NCBI GenBank assembly: GCA_012511005.1
Contig: JAAZGX010000082.1
Location: 1 to 25,083, forward strand
DNA length: 25,083 bases
DNA from: Clostridiales bacterium
GTDB taxonomy: Bacteria; Bacillota; Clostridia; Oscillospirales; Acutalibacteraceae
Reading direction: 5' to 3'
Part shown: positions 1 to 7,153 of the stretch, in pieces
Layout: each line of letters opens with the position of its first letter
Position numbering within the stretch: the first letter of the stretch is position 1
Notes under the pieces: generated by a model
What the model saw: the letters and a program-made list of their open reading frames with translations, nothing else
Told to the model about the DNA's origin: nothing
Databases searched by the model: none
Translations under genes and position numbers: made by a program

Positions 1-104
1 GTAGAATCATCTATCTTAGTAGGCTTGCCGCCACAAGACGCAAATACGCACACTACAAGTAACAGCGATATTATTGCAATTATCTTCCTCTTATTTAAAA
101 ACAT
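1..104 (-). CDS. Lipoprotein, N-terminal fragment (cut by window edge)
   Basis: Only the first 34 codons lie in the window. The ATG is read leftward from position 104. The N-terminus is a classic type II (lipoprotein) signal: basic MFLNKRK, a hydrophobic stretch rich in Ile/Leu/Val, then a lipobox FASC followed by GGK, so Cys would be lipidated at about residue 24. A G-rich Shine-Dalgarno (a run of seven G) lies about 10 bases upstream, and a consensus promoter sits at 139-167. The mature part begins with a short charged linker and then leaves the window, so its function cannot be told; it could be a solute-binding protein or any other surface lipoprotein. It is divergent from dnaE. Confidence 0.75.
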   Translation of the reverse strand, partial: MFLNKRKIIAIISLLLVVCVFASCGGKPTKIDDS

Positions 105-138
105 AAAATTGAAGCCCCCCCTATTCAATACTATATGG

Positions 139-167
139 ATTATATCACATATGTTTTAATTTGTCAT
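139..167 (-). promoter_or_regulatory. Sigma-A promoter for the left-edge lipoprotein
   Basis: On the minus strand, ATGACA (162-167) and TATAAT (139-144) are separated by 17 bases, with a TGA just before the -10 (extended -10). It points to the lipoprotein start at 104 and is back to back with the dnaE promoter. Confidence 0.65.
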
Positions 168-192
168 CATTTATTTATATATTTTTAGTTTA

Positions 193-220
193 TTGACAAA
201 GTAAATGGTATAAGTATAAT
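193..220 (+). promoter_or_regulatory. Sigma-A promoter for dnaE
   Basis: TTGACA (193-198) and TATAAT (215-220) are perfect consensus boxes spaced 16 bases apart. They leave a leader of about 50 bases before dnaE. Confidence 0.75.
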
Positions 221-279
221 ATTAGCAATAGTTTAACTATGTTTTTTTAACAATAAACACGGTCAGGGAAGTGAATATA

Positions 280-3200
280 ATGACCGATTTTACACATCTT
301 CATGTTCATACACATTACAGCCTGCTTGACGGTGCATGCCGTATTGCGGATTTATTTGACCAAGCTAAACAGCTTAGTCAAACGAGTGTTGCCATAACAG
401 ACCATGGCGTTATGTATGGCGTGCAGGAATTTTATAAAACCGCAAAAAAATACGGCATAAAGCCTATAATCGGTTGTGAGGTATATGTTGCGCCGCGCAG
501 CAGGTTCGATAAAAACCATTTGTTTGACAAAGAGCGTTATCATTTAATTCTGCTTTGTAAAAACATACAAGGGTATCATAACCTTATTAAATTAATATCG
601 CTTTCATGGATAGAGGGTTTTTATACTAAACCGCGCGTTGACAGAGAGCTGCTCGAAAAATACAACGAGGGGCTTATTTGTCTTTCCGGATGTATGTTTG
701 GTGAGGTTCAAAGACACATATTAAATAATGATATAAATGCCGCTGTTGATGCTGCCGTTTGGCATAACAGTGTATTTAAGGACGGAAACTATTTTTTAGA
801 GCTTCAAAACCATGGCACAAGTGAAGATGAAATAGTTTTAAGCGGGCTTCGCACCGTACATGAGAGAACGGGAATTCCTTTCGTGGCAACTAATGATGTA
901 CACTATATATTAAAAGAAGATTCAGAGGTTCAAAAAGTTCTTGTATGTATACAAACAAATAAAACAATAAATGAAAGCACGGGGCTTGACTTTTTAACGG
1001 ATGAGTTTTACCTAAAAAGCGGCGATGAAATGAAAGAGCTTTTTAAGGATTATAAAGATGCTGTGCAAAATACAGTAAAAATTGCAAATATGTGCGATGT
1101 CGAGTTTGAATATGGAGTTACAAAGCTTCCGGACTTTCAAATTGATGAAAATACTTCTCATTATGAATACTTAAAAAGGCTTTGTTTCGACCGCCTTTCT
1201 GAAAAACTCGGCGGAGAAATATCTGAAAAGTATGTTGATAGGCTTAATTTTGAGTTAAAAGTTATACATGAAATGAATTTCACCGATTATTTTTTAATCG
1301 TATCCGATTTTATTGATTTTGCGGTTAAAAGTGATATCCCCGTAGGACCCGGCAGAGGTTCCGCCACCGGAAGTCTTGCTGCATATAGTATGGGTATAAC
1401 GGGCGTTGACCCCATAAAACACGGGCTTCTTTTTGAGCGGTTTTTAAATCCCGAAAGAATAAGTATGCCGGATATTGATATTGACTTTTGTTATGAACGA
1501 CGGGGAGAGGTTATTGATTATGTCATAAACAAATACGGCACAGATAAAGTGGCGCAGATTATAACATTTGGCACAATGGCAGCAAGGGCTGCTATACGCG
1601 ATGTTGCACGGGCACTCGGTCTCCCCTATTCTTTAAGTGACACTGTCGCAAAGCTTATACCGCATGAGCTGAATATATCTATTGAATCATCCATAAAGAA
1701 AAGCGACGAGTTAAAAGCGCTTTATGAAAGCGATGAAAATGTTAAGAAAATAATTGATACGGCAAAAAAGGTCGAAGGTATGGCTCGTCATGCCTCTACT
1801 CACGCTGCCGGCGTCGTTATCACAAAAGAAGCGGTATCGGATTATGTTCCGCTTGCTAAAAATGATGAAGCAATAGTAACACAGTATACAATGACAGAAA
1901 TTGAGGAATTAGGACTATTAAAAATAGACTTTTTAGGGCTTCGCACCTTGACTGTTATAAAAGATGCTGAAAATTTAATAAAAATGCATACCCCCGATTT
2001 TTCTATTGAGGACATACCGCTTGATTGTCCAAAAGTTTATACAGAGCTGCAAAAAGGCAATACTCTTGGTGTTTTTCAATGTGAATCACAAGGTATGACG
2101 AACCTTATTATAAATCTAAAACCTACACGATTTGAGGATATAGCCGCCGCTGTCGCACTATATAGACCGGGACCGATGTTTTTTATAGACTCTTATATAG
2201 CAAACAGAAAAAATCCAAACCTTATTAAATATAAGGCTCCTGAGCTAAAAAGCATTCTTGATGAAACATGCGGTTGTATGGTATATCAAGAGCAGGTTAT
2301 GCAAACTTTTAGGACTCTTGCAGGCTATTCATTTGGCAGAGCAGATGTTGTACGCAGAGCCATGAGTAAAAAGAAGCATGATGTTATGGAAAAAGAGCGT
2401 GAAATCTTTATTAACGGTCTTAAAGATGAAAATGGCAATATTGTTGTTGAGGGAGCCGTTAATCGCGGAATTGACGGAAAAATAGCAAACGATATATTTG
2501 CCGATATGATTTCATTTGCGTCTTACGGCTTTAATAAAAGCCATACTGCGGCATACGGTCTTTTAGCGTATAGAACTGCTTACCTTAAAACATACTATCC
2601 AAAAGAGTTTATGGCGGCGCTTCTTACGAGCGTTCTTGACGACAGCGGAAAAGTTTCGCTTTATATTCGTGAATGTACGCGCATAGGTATAAAAGTTCTT
2701 CCGCCCCATGTTAATTATAGTTTTCATGGATTTACTGTTGAACAGAATGATATTCGGTTCGGTTTATCCGCCATTCGCAATCTTGGAAAAGCCTTTATTA
2801 AAAAGATTATAAAAACACGGGAAGCAAAGCTATTTCAATCGTTTAACGATTTTTGTGAGCGTCTTTTTGGTGACGACTTTAACAGGCGCGCCGTAGAAAA
2901 TATTATAAAATGCGGAGCTATTGATAATCCTATTAACAACAGGCGTGAAATGCTGCAGCATCTACCTGTTATTTTTGATAGTCTTGAAAAGGAAAGGCGG
3001 CACAGCCTTGAAGGTCAGCTATCCCTTTTTTCAAAGGATGACGAGCATTCTAATACTGAAACCAGTATTAAACCGCTTGAGGAAATACCAAAAACACAAC
3101 TTCTTGCATTTGAAAAAGAAGTTACGGGGCTTTATATATCAGGGCACCCGCTTGATGAATACGAAAAGCTTTCAAAAACTCTAAACTGTGCAAATATTGC

Positions 3201-3789
3201 CGATATTGTCACCGATGACGAAGATATACCCGCAAAGTTTAATAATGACGATTATACTTCTGTGCTTGGTATTATTACGAAAATAAGAAAAAAGGTAACC
3301 AAAAGAGATGAGATTATGGCTTTTGCAGATTTTGAAGATGCCACAGGCGCGGCAGAACTCCTTATTTTTCCTAAAATATTAACAAAGTATGCTCCGCTAT
3401 TTACAGAGGGTAACATACTTTTCTTAGATATAAGGATTTCAAAAAAGAACGACGGCGAGGTAAAGCTTATACCGGAAAATGTTAAACAGGTAAAAGATAT
3501 ATATAATACACATGATAAAAATACTGTTACTTTACTTGAAAAAAACAGCGCTTCAAAAAAGAAGAAATCAGGCTTATACTTAAAGCTTCCGTATACTGAC
3601 TGCATTATGGAGGACAAAATTAAATCCCTAATATCAATATTTGACGGAAGCGTACCCGTTTACTTGTTTTTTGAAGATAAAAACAAATATATATTTCTTG
3701 GAAAAGATTTTCTCACCTCTATAAATGCCCCTCTTATTAATGAATTAAAAAAACTGCTTGGCGATGAGAATGTCGTCGTTTGGGAATAA
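280..3789 (+). CDS. dnaE: DNA polymerase III alpha subunit (DnaE)
   Basis: Replicative C-family DNA polymerase, 1169 aa, normal for the family. The reading frame is open from GTG at 271, but AGGG at 265-268 would be only 2 bases away from it; ATG 280 has 11 bases spacing and gives the family-typical start MTDFTHLHVHT. Order of domains: PHP (residues 3 to about 205) with HLHVHT, TDHGVMYG, CEVY, LSGC and NDVHY; palm with GPGRGS (356-361), the PDIDIDF acidic motif (catalytic D400 and D402) and KIDFLGL (D550); fingers and tandem HhH; and an OB fold near residue 985-1065 containing FADFEDATG. The PHP metal ligands look intact, unlike E. coli, so by analogy with bacteria that proofread through PHP it may carry its own 3'-5' exonuclease. 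No intein. pfkA follows, a common Firmicute arrangement. Confidence 0.97.
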   Translation: MTDFTHLHVHTHYSLLDGACRIADLFDQAKQLSQTSVAITDHGVMYGVQEFYKTAKKYGIKPIIGCEVYVAPRSRFDKNHLFDKERYHLILLCKNIQGYHNLIKLISLSWIEGFYTKPRVDRELLEKYNEGLICLSGCMFGEVQRHILNNDINAAVDAAVWHNSVFKDGNYFLELQNHGTSEDEIVLSGLRTVHERTGIPFVATNDVHYILKEDSEVQKVLVCIQTNKTINESTGLDFLTDEFYLKSGDEMKELFKDYKDAVQNTVKIANMCDVEFEYGVTKLPDFQIDENTSHYEYLKRLCFDRLSEKLGGEISEKYVDRLNFELKVIHEMNFTDYFLIVSDFIDFAVKSDIPVGPGRGSATGSLAAYSMGITGVDPIKHGLLFERFLNPERISMPDIDIDFCYERRGEVIDYVINKYGTDKVAQIITFGTMAARAAIRDVARALGLPYSLSDTVAKLIPHELNISIESSIKKSDELKALYESDENVKKIIDTAKKVEGMARHASTHAAGVVITKEAVSDYVPLAKNDEAIVTQYTMTEIEELGLLKIDFLGLRTLTVIKDAENLIKMHTPDFSIEDIPLDCPKVYTELQKGNTLGVFQCESQGMTNLIINLKPTRFEDIAAAVALYRPGPMFFIDSYIANRKNPNLIKYKAPELKSILDETCGCMVYQEQVMQTFRTLAGYSFGRADVVRRAMSKKKHDVMEKEREIFINGLKDENGNIVVEGAVNRGIDGKIANDIFADMISFASYGFNKSHTAAYGLLAYRTAYLKTYYPKEFMAALLTSVLDDSGKVSLYIRECTRIGIKVLPPHVNYSFHGFTVEQNDIRFGLSAIRNLGKAFIKKIIKTREAKLFQSFNDFCERLFGDDFNRRAVENIIKCGAIDNPINNRREMLQHLPVIFDSLEKERRHSLEGQLSLFSKDDEHSNTETSIKPLEEIPKTQLLAFEKEVTGLYISGHPLDEYEKLSKTLNCANIADIVTDDEDIPAKFNNDDYTSVLGIITKIRKKVTKRDEIMAFADFEDATGAAELLIFPKILTKYAPLFTEGNILFLDIRISKKNDGEVKLIPENVKQVKDIYNTHDKNTVTLLEKNSASKKKKSGLYLKLPYTDCIMEDKIKSLISIFDGSVPVYLFFEDKNKYIFLGKDFLTSINAPLINELKKLLGDENVVVWE

Positions 3790-3841
3790 ATTAATGTTTT
3801 AGCGAAAAAGAAATAATATTGTAAAAATTCTTTATTAATTA

Positions 3842-3870
3842 TTGAAATATGATATCTGCTATGCTATAAT
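3842..3870 (+). promoter_or_regulatory. Sigma-A promoter for pfkA
   Basis: TTGAAA (3842-3847) and TATAAT (3865-3870) with exactly 17 bases between them and a TGC extended -10. It sits in the 116-base gap between dnaE and pfkA, so pfkA can be transcribed independently. I see no convincing terminator for dnaE in that gap. Confidence 0.8.
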
Positions 3871-3905
3871 TAGAATGTTGTCTTATAAGTAAATGGAGGA
3901 ATATT

Positions 3906-4877
3906 ATGAAAACTATTGGTGTACTTACAAGCGGCGGAGATGCTCCGGGAATGAATGCTGCAATCAGAGCTGTCGTGAGAACGGGCTGTGAGAGCGGTAT
4001 GCGTGTTATGGGTATTCGCCGTGGTTTTAAAGGGCTTATTGCCGGCGATATGTATGAAATGAATCTTCGCTCGGTGTCTGATATAATTCATAGGGGCGGC
4101 ACTATGCTATATTCCGCAAGATGTCAAGAATTTAATACTGAAGAAGGCGTAGACAAAGCTGTAGAAGTCTGCCGTGAGGTTGGACTTGACGGTATGGTTG
4201 TCATAGGAGGCGACGGTTCTTTCAGAGGTGCGGCCGATTTATCAAAAAAAGGAATTCCTTGTGTGGGAATTCCGGGCACAATAGATAATGACATATCTTC
4301 GTGTGATTATACAATTGGCTATGATACAGCGATGAACACAATTATGGATATGGTTGACAGAATTCGTGATACTACTGAATCACATCATCGCTGCTCTGTT
4401 GTTGAGGTTATGGGCAGAAACTCCGGTTATCTCGCGCTAAATGCAGGACTTGCTATAGGAGCTACTTGTATACTCGTTCCGGAGATTAAACTTGATATTG
4501 AGCATTATGTAATTGAGAGAATGAGGCGTACACAAAAGACAGGAAAAGAGCATTTTATAATCATTGTGGCAGAGGGTGTTGAGGGCATTGGAAATGTTGA
4601 TGCTTTTGCAAGTTATATAGAGAAATGCACCGGCGTTGAAAGCCGCGCTACAATACTTGGTCATGTGCAAAGAGGCGGTTCCCCTTCCGTGCGTGACAGA
4701 GTCCTTGCAAGCGAAATGGGAAACCGCGCCGTTCACATCTTAATTAATGGTATTGGTAACAGAATAGTAGTGTCACAAAATGATAAAATATCAGACCTTG
4801 ATATTCATGAAGCATTGAGAATGAAAAAATCAATCGACCTTGACCTTTATAGGATTGCTAACGAAATATCAATTTAA
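3906..4877 (+). CDS. pfkA: ATP-dependent 6-phosphofructokinase
   Basis: Catalyses ATP plus fructose 6-phosphate to fructose 1,6-bisphosphate, the committed step of glycolysis; cytosolic tetramer. 323 aa, close to the usual 320. The start is set by ATGGAGGAATATT just before the ATG. Motifs: N-terminal GVLTSGGDAPGMNAA (nucleotide binding), GGDGS at 101-105, PGTIDND at 123-129 with catalytic Asp127, MGRNSG, and the C-terminal LGHVQRGG. Residues 104 and 124 are both Gly; in the family Gly/Gly marks ATP users while Asp/Lys marks pyrophosphate-dependent enzymes, so this is an ATP enzyme. It has its own strong promoter and lies convergent with the small lipoprotein gene, with 19 bases between the two stop codons. 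Confidence 0.97.
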   Translation: MKTIGVLTSGGDAPGMNAAIRAVVRTGCESGMRVMGIRRGFKGLIAGDMYEMNLRSVSDIIHRGGTMLYSARCQEFNTEEGVDKAVEVCREVGLDGMVVIGGDGSFRGAADLSKKGIPCVGIPGTIDNDISSCDYTIGYDTAMNTIMDMVDRIRDTTESHHRCSVVEVMGRNSGYLALNAGLAIGATCILVPEIKLDIEHYVIERMRRTQKTGKEHFIIIVAEGVEGIGNVDAFASYIEKCTGVESRATILGHVQRGGSPSVRDRVLASEMGNRAVHILINGIGNRIVVSQNDKISDLDIHEALRMKKSIDLDLYRIANEISI

Positions 4878-4896
4878 TAAAGTTAATATATAAGGC

Positions 4897-5295
4897 TCAA
4901 AACCATCCGTCATTCATCATTGAGCCATCTTCTATTACTACACCGCCGCTATTCGGCTTTTTAGTTGTAGTTGTATTGCCATCCTTTTTAGTTGTAGTTG
5001 TATTGCCATCCTTTTTAGTTGTGGTTGTATTGCCATCCTCTTTAGCTGTACTTGTATCGTTTTGTTTTGACTCTGTTTTAGAATTATTTTTACTGTTTCC
5101 GTTGCCGTTTACTGCGATACCGTGTTTAGTTGATGTGTCGGTGCCCGTTATTTCTGTTTGAGTTGATGATGTTCCACCGGTTGATTCTGTATTTGTGTGC
5201 GATGTGTTTGTATTGCCATTGTTACTTCCTTTCCCACAGGACACGGCTGTTAACAGTAACAGCAGAGCAATTAAAATTGATGTAAGCCTTTTCAT
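4897..5295 (-). CDS. Small Thr/Asn-rich lipoprotein with tandem repeats
   Basis: 132 aa, unknown function. The N-terminus MKRLTSILIALLLLLTAVSC is a lipoprotein signal with lipobox TAVSC, so Cys20 should be lipidated and the protein anchored on the outer membrane face. The rest is low complexity, dominated by Thr, Asn, Ser, Gly and Lys, with three perfect copies of KDGNTTTTK (residues about 87-113; the first copy begins E instead of K) and a final acidic and aromatic tail ending DGWF. It probably forms an extended, flexible and possibly glycosylated surface tether; no enzymatic domain is visible. The Shine-Dalgarno AGGATGG precedes the ATG, and a promoter lies at 5320-5348. It is a single gene, convergent with pfkA and divergent from aroEK. 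Confidence 0.75.
   Translation of the reverse strand: MKRLTSILIALLLLLTAVSCGKGSNNGNTNTSHTNTESTGGTSSTQTEITGTDTSTKHGIAVNGNGNSKNNSKTESKQNDTSTAKEDGNTTTTKKDGNTTTTKKDGNTTTTKKPNSGGVVIEDGSMMNDGWF
4957..5037 (-). repeat. 27-bp tandem repeat, three units, in the lipoprotein gene
   Basis: Units at 4957-4983, 4984-5010 and 5011-5037. The first two are identical and the third differs by one base (A to G at 5023). A fourth, degenerate copy follows at 5038-5064. Each unit encodes nine residues, so copy number can change without breaking the frame. Confidence 0.9.
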
Positions 5296-5319
5296 AATAC
5301 CATCCTTTCGTCTGCCTTT

Positions 5320-5348
5320 ATGTTAGCATAATAATGCTCATATTTCAA
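5320..5348 (-). promoter_or_regulatory. Promoter of the repeat lipoprotein with an inverted repeat in its spacer
   Basis: On the minus strand TTGAAA (5343-5348) and TAACAT (5320-5325) are 17 bases apart, with TGC before the -10. The spacer holds an inverted repeat AGCAT-N4-ATGCT at 5325-5338, which could be an operator. Confidence 0.6.
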
Positions 5349-5398
5349 TCATTTTTAATTTAATTTTATTTTTTTGTTCGCTAAAAACTTGTATAAAT

Positions 5399-5427
5399 TT
5401 GACAAACAGTTTTTTTTGTTGTATTTT
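5399..5427 (+). promoter_or_regulatory. Promoter of the aroEK-aroQ-GPH transporter genes
   Basis: TTGACA (5399-5404) and TATTTT (5422-5427), 17 bases apart. Transcription would begin around 5434, right at the first in-frame ATG (5435), leaving no room for a Shine-Dalgarno upstream of that ATG. Confidence 0.55.
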
Positions 5428-5434
5428 ATAGGGT

Positions 5435-6712
5435 ATGAAAGACGGTGATCCATTGGAAATATTGCCTGATAACAAATTCGGAGTAGTAGGTCAAGCTTTG
5501 TCCTACTCCTATGAGTTATTTGTTCATTCTCTAATAGGTGACTATAACTATAAAATTCATGAAATTTCTACGAATGAATTTTCTACTTTCATAAAAACCA
5601 ACGACTTCAAAGCACTTACTGTACTATCTCCATATAAAAAAATAGCATATGACCTTGCAACTTCTGTTTCGGCATCTGCGTTAAAATCTCGTTTTGCTAA
5701 CCTTTTAACTAAAGATGAGGATGGCACAATTAAAGCATATAATACTGATTATGATGCTTTTAAGCTTCTTTTAAGTAAGCATGCTGTTGATGTTACGGAT
5801 AAAAAAGTTCTTATTTTGGGAACGGGCGGTGTAGCAAACGCCGCAAAAGTTGCGCTTAATGAAGCGGGAGTTGGAAAAGTAGTGTTTGTGTCCCGTCATG
5901 GTCAAAATAATTATGATAATATCAGTGTTCATTTTGATAGTGATATTATCATAAATGCAACTCCCGTCGGCAGGTATCCTAACAACGGGCTTTCACCCGT
6001 TGACCTTGACGGGTTTTCAAAGCTGTTCCTTGTGATAGATTTTGTTTACAACCCCATTAGAACTGCTCTTATTCAGCGGGCTATGGAGCGAGGAATTAGG
6101 GTTATATCAGGCTCTTATATGTTAGCTGCAAGCGCCGTTTTCTCTGCACGGATATTTTTAGAAGAAGAGTTTGACGAGGCTTTCATTGATTCGTTAAAGA
6201 AAAAGATACTTTCGGAAAAAATGAATATTACTCTTATAGGAATGCCGGGCTCCGGAAAAGCAAGTATTGGACAGGCGCTTGCCCAAACGCTTCAACGCCC
6301 GTTTATAGACCTTGATGTTGAGGTTGAAAATATGGAAAATATGTCAGTGGCAGATATTTTTTCAACAAGAGGCGAAGGTTATTTCAGAGAAGCAGAAAAA
6401 AATGTCGCCTTAAAATATTGTAAACAGAACGGCAATATTATTTCAACCGGCGGCGGCGCCATTCTGTCAAAGGAAAACAGAAGCGCGATAAAAGAAAACT
6501 CTTTTGTCGTATATATAGAGCGTAATTTTTTAGATTTATATAATGACGGCAGAACAACACCTACCTCAATCGAAAATTTGCAAAGAATGCATGAAATTCG
6601 CACGCCTATTTATGAATCCTTAGCAGATACGATTATAAGAGCCCATGGCTCCACAGATGCCAATGTCAATATGATATTGGAGGCGTTTAAGAATGCAAAT
6701 CCTAATTATTAA
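5435..6712 (+). CDS. Fused shikimate dehydrogenase-shikimate kinase (AroE-AroK), divergent active sites
   Basis: Two shikimate-pathway domains in one 425-aa chain. Residues 15-262 resemble AroE (NADPH-dependent 3-dehydroshikimate reduction): GVVG start, PYKK with catalytic Lys68, NTDYD with catalytic Asp105, GTGGVANAA nucleotide-binding loop (129-137), INATPVG. Residues 263-425 resemble AroK (ATP phosphorylation of shikimate): P-loop GMPGSGKAS (269-277), IDLD (291-294), FRE (Arg318), GGG (339-341), DGR lid, and IRTPIY. Several key positions are altered: HSxS becomes YSYE, NVT becomes TVL, the C-terminal MLxxQ Gln is Ser233, and the P-loop Ser/Thr after Lys275 is Ala276. Start is uncertain: ATG 5435 would be leaderless, whereas TTG 5453 has GGTGATCCA directly upstream. 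Overlaps aroQ by 20 bases. Residue numbers count from 5435. Fold assignment is sure; activity is not. Confidence 0.88.
   Translation: MKDGDPLEILPDNKFGVVGQALSYSYELFVHSLIGDYNYKIHEISTNEFSTFIKTNDFKALTVLSPYKKIAYDLATSVSASALKSRFANLLTKDEDGTIKAYNTDYDAFKLLLSKHAVDVTDKKVLILGTGGVANAAKVALNEAGVGKVVFVSRHGQNNYDNISVHFDSDIIINATPVGRYPNNGLSPVDLDGFSKLFLVIDFVYNPIRTALIQRAMERGIRVISGSYMLAASAVFSARIFLEEEFDEAFIDSLKKKILSEKMNITLIGMPGSGKASIGQALAQTLQRPFIDLDVEVENMENMSVADIFSTRGEGYFREAEKNVALKYCKQNGNIISTGGGAILSKENRSAIKENSFVVYIERNFLDLYNDGRTTPTSIENLQRMHEIRTPIYESLADTIIRAHGSTDANVNMILEAFKNANPNY
5444..5452 (+). promoter_or_regulatory. Possible Shine-Dalgarno that sets a TTG start for aroEK
   Basis: GGTGATCCA is a nine-base match to the reverse complement of the bacterial 16S 3' tail (anti-SD region AAAGGAGGTGATCCA). 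Aligned to the core GGAGG, it puts TTG 5453 seven bases away, an ideal distance, and the protein would begin MEILPDNKFGVVG, nearer the usual AroE N-terminus. Confidence 0.45.
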
Positions 6713-7127
6713 CGGTCCAAATTTAAATATGCTTGGTATTCGTGAACCAGAAATATACGGTCGGAATACATATGACGATTTGTGTAACTTTATTTCACAA
6801 TCCGCCGCAGAATTAGAGGTTAAAGCCTCTATTTTTCAATCAAATCACGAGGGCGCTATTGTTGACTGTATTCAAAGCGCTTTTTCTGTATATGACGGTA
6901 TTATAATTAATCCCGCCGCTTTTACTCATACGAGCGTCGCTATACTTGACGCGTTAAAAGCCGTCGGATTGCCTACGGTTGAGGTACATCTTTCCGATAT
7001 TAATATGCGGGAAGATTTCCGCAAAACATCATTCGTTTCACTTTATTGTGAAAAATGTTTTTCGGGGTTTGGTTTTGATGGATATAAAATGGCTCTCACA
7101 TACCTAAAGAATAGAAAAACAGGTTAA
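6693..7127 (+). CDS. aroQ: 3-dehydroquinate dehydratase, type II
   Basis: Converts 3-dehydroquinate to 3-dehydroshikimate, the step before AroE; dodecameric cytosolic enzyme. 144 aa, the standard type II length. The family signature ILIINGPNLNMLGIREPEIYG is at the N-terminus, with the catalytic Arg and Tyr in GIREPEIYG, then QSNHEG, NPAAFTHTS and EVHLSD (catalytic His). No residue looks unusual, in contrast to the AroE-AroK neighbour. The start ATG 6693 lies inside the last 20 bases of aroEK, with GGAGG at 6679-6683 nine bases upstream, so the two genes are co-transcribed and probably translationally coupled. The GPH transporter begins 26 bases after it. Confidence 0.96.
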   Translation: MQILIINGPNLNMLGIREPEIYGRNTYDDLCNFISQSAAELEVKASIFQSNHEGAIVDCIQSAFSVYDGIIINPAAFTHTSVAILDALKAVGLPTVEVHLSDINMREDFRKTSFVSLYCEKCFSGFGFDGYKMALTYLKNRKTG

Positions 7128-7153
7128 AGAGCTTAAAAATAAGGGGTTAGTTT

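Noticed and set aside
3906..4877. pfkA as a pyrophosphate-dependent enzyme
   Set aside because: Residues 104 and 124 are both Gly, the ATP-type pair.
4976..5161. Plus-strand ORF with repeated LPSFLVVVV-like segments
   Set aside because: It is the antisense of the 27-bp repeats in the lipoprotein gene; there is no RBS and the minus frame has a signal peptide, RBS and promoter.
6530..6570. Loss of the shikimate kinase lid arginine
   Set aside because: At first RTTP seemed to lack the RPL arginine, but an ungapped reading keeps Arg in DGR; only the following Pro and Leu are changed.
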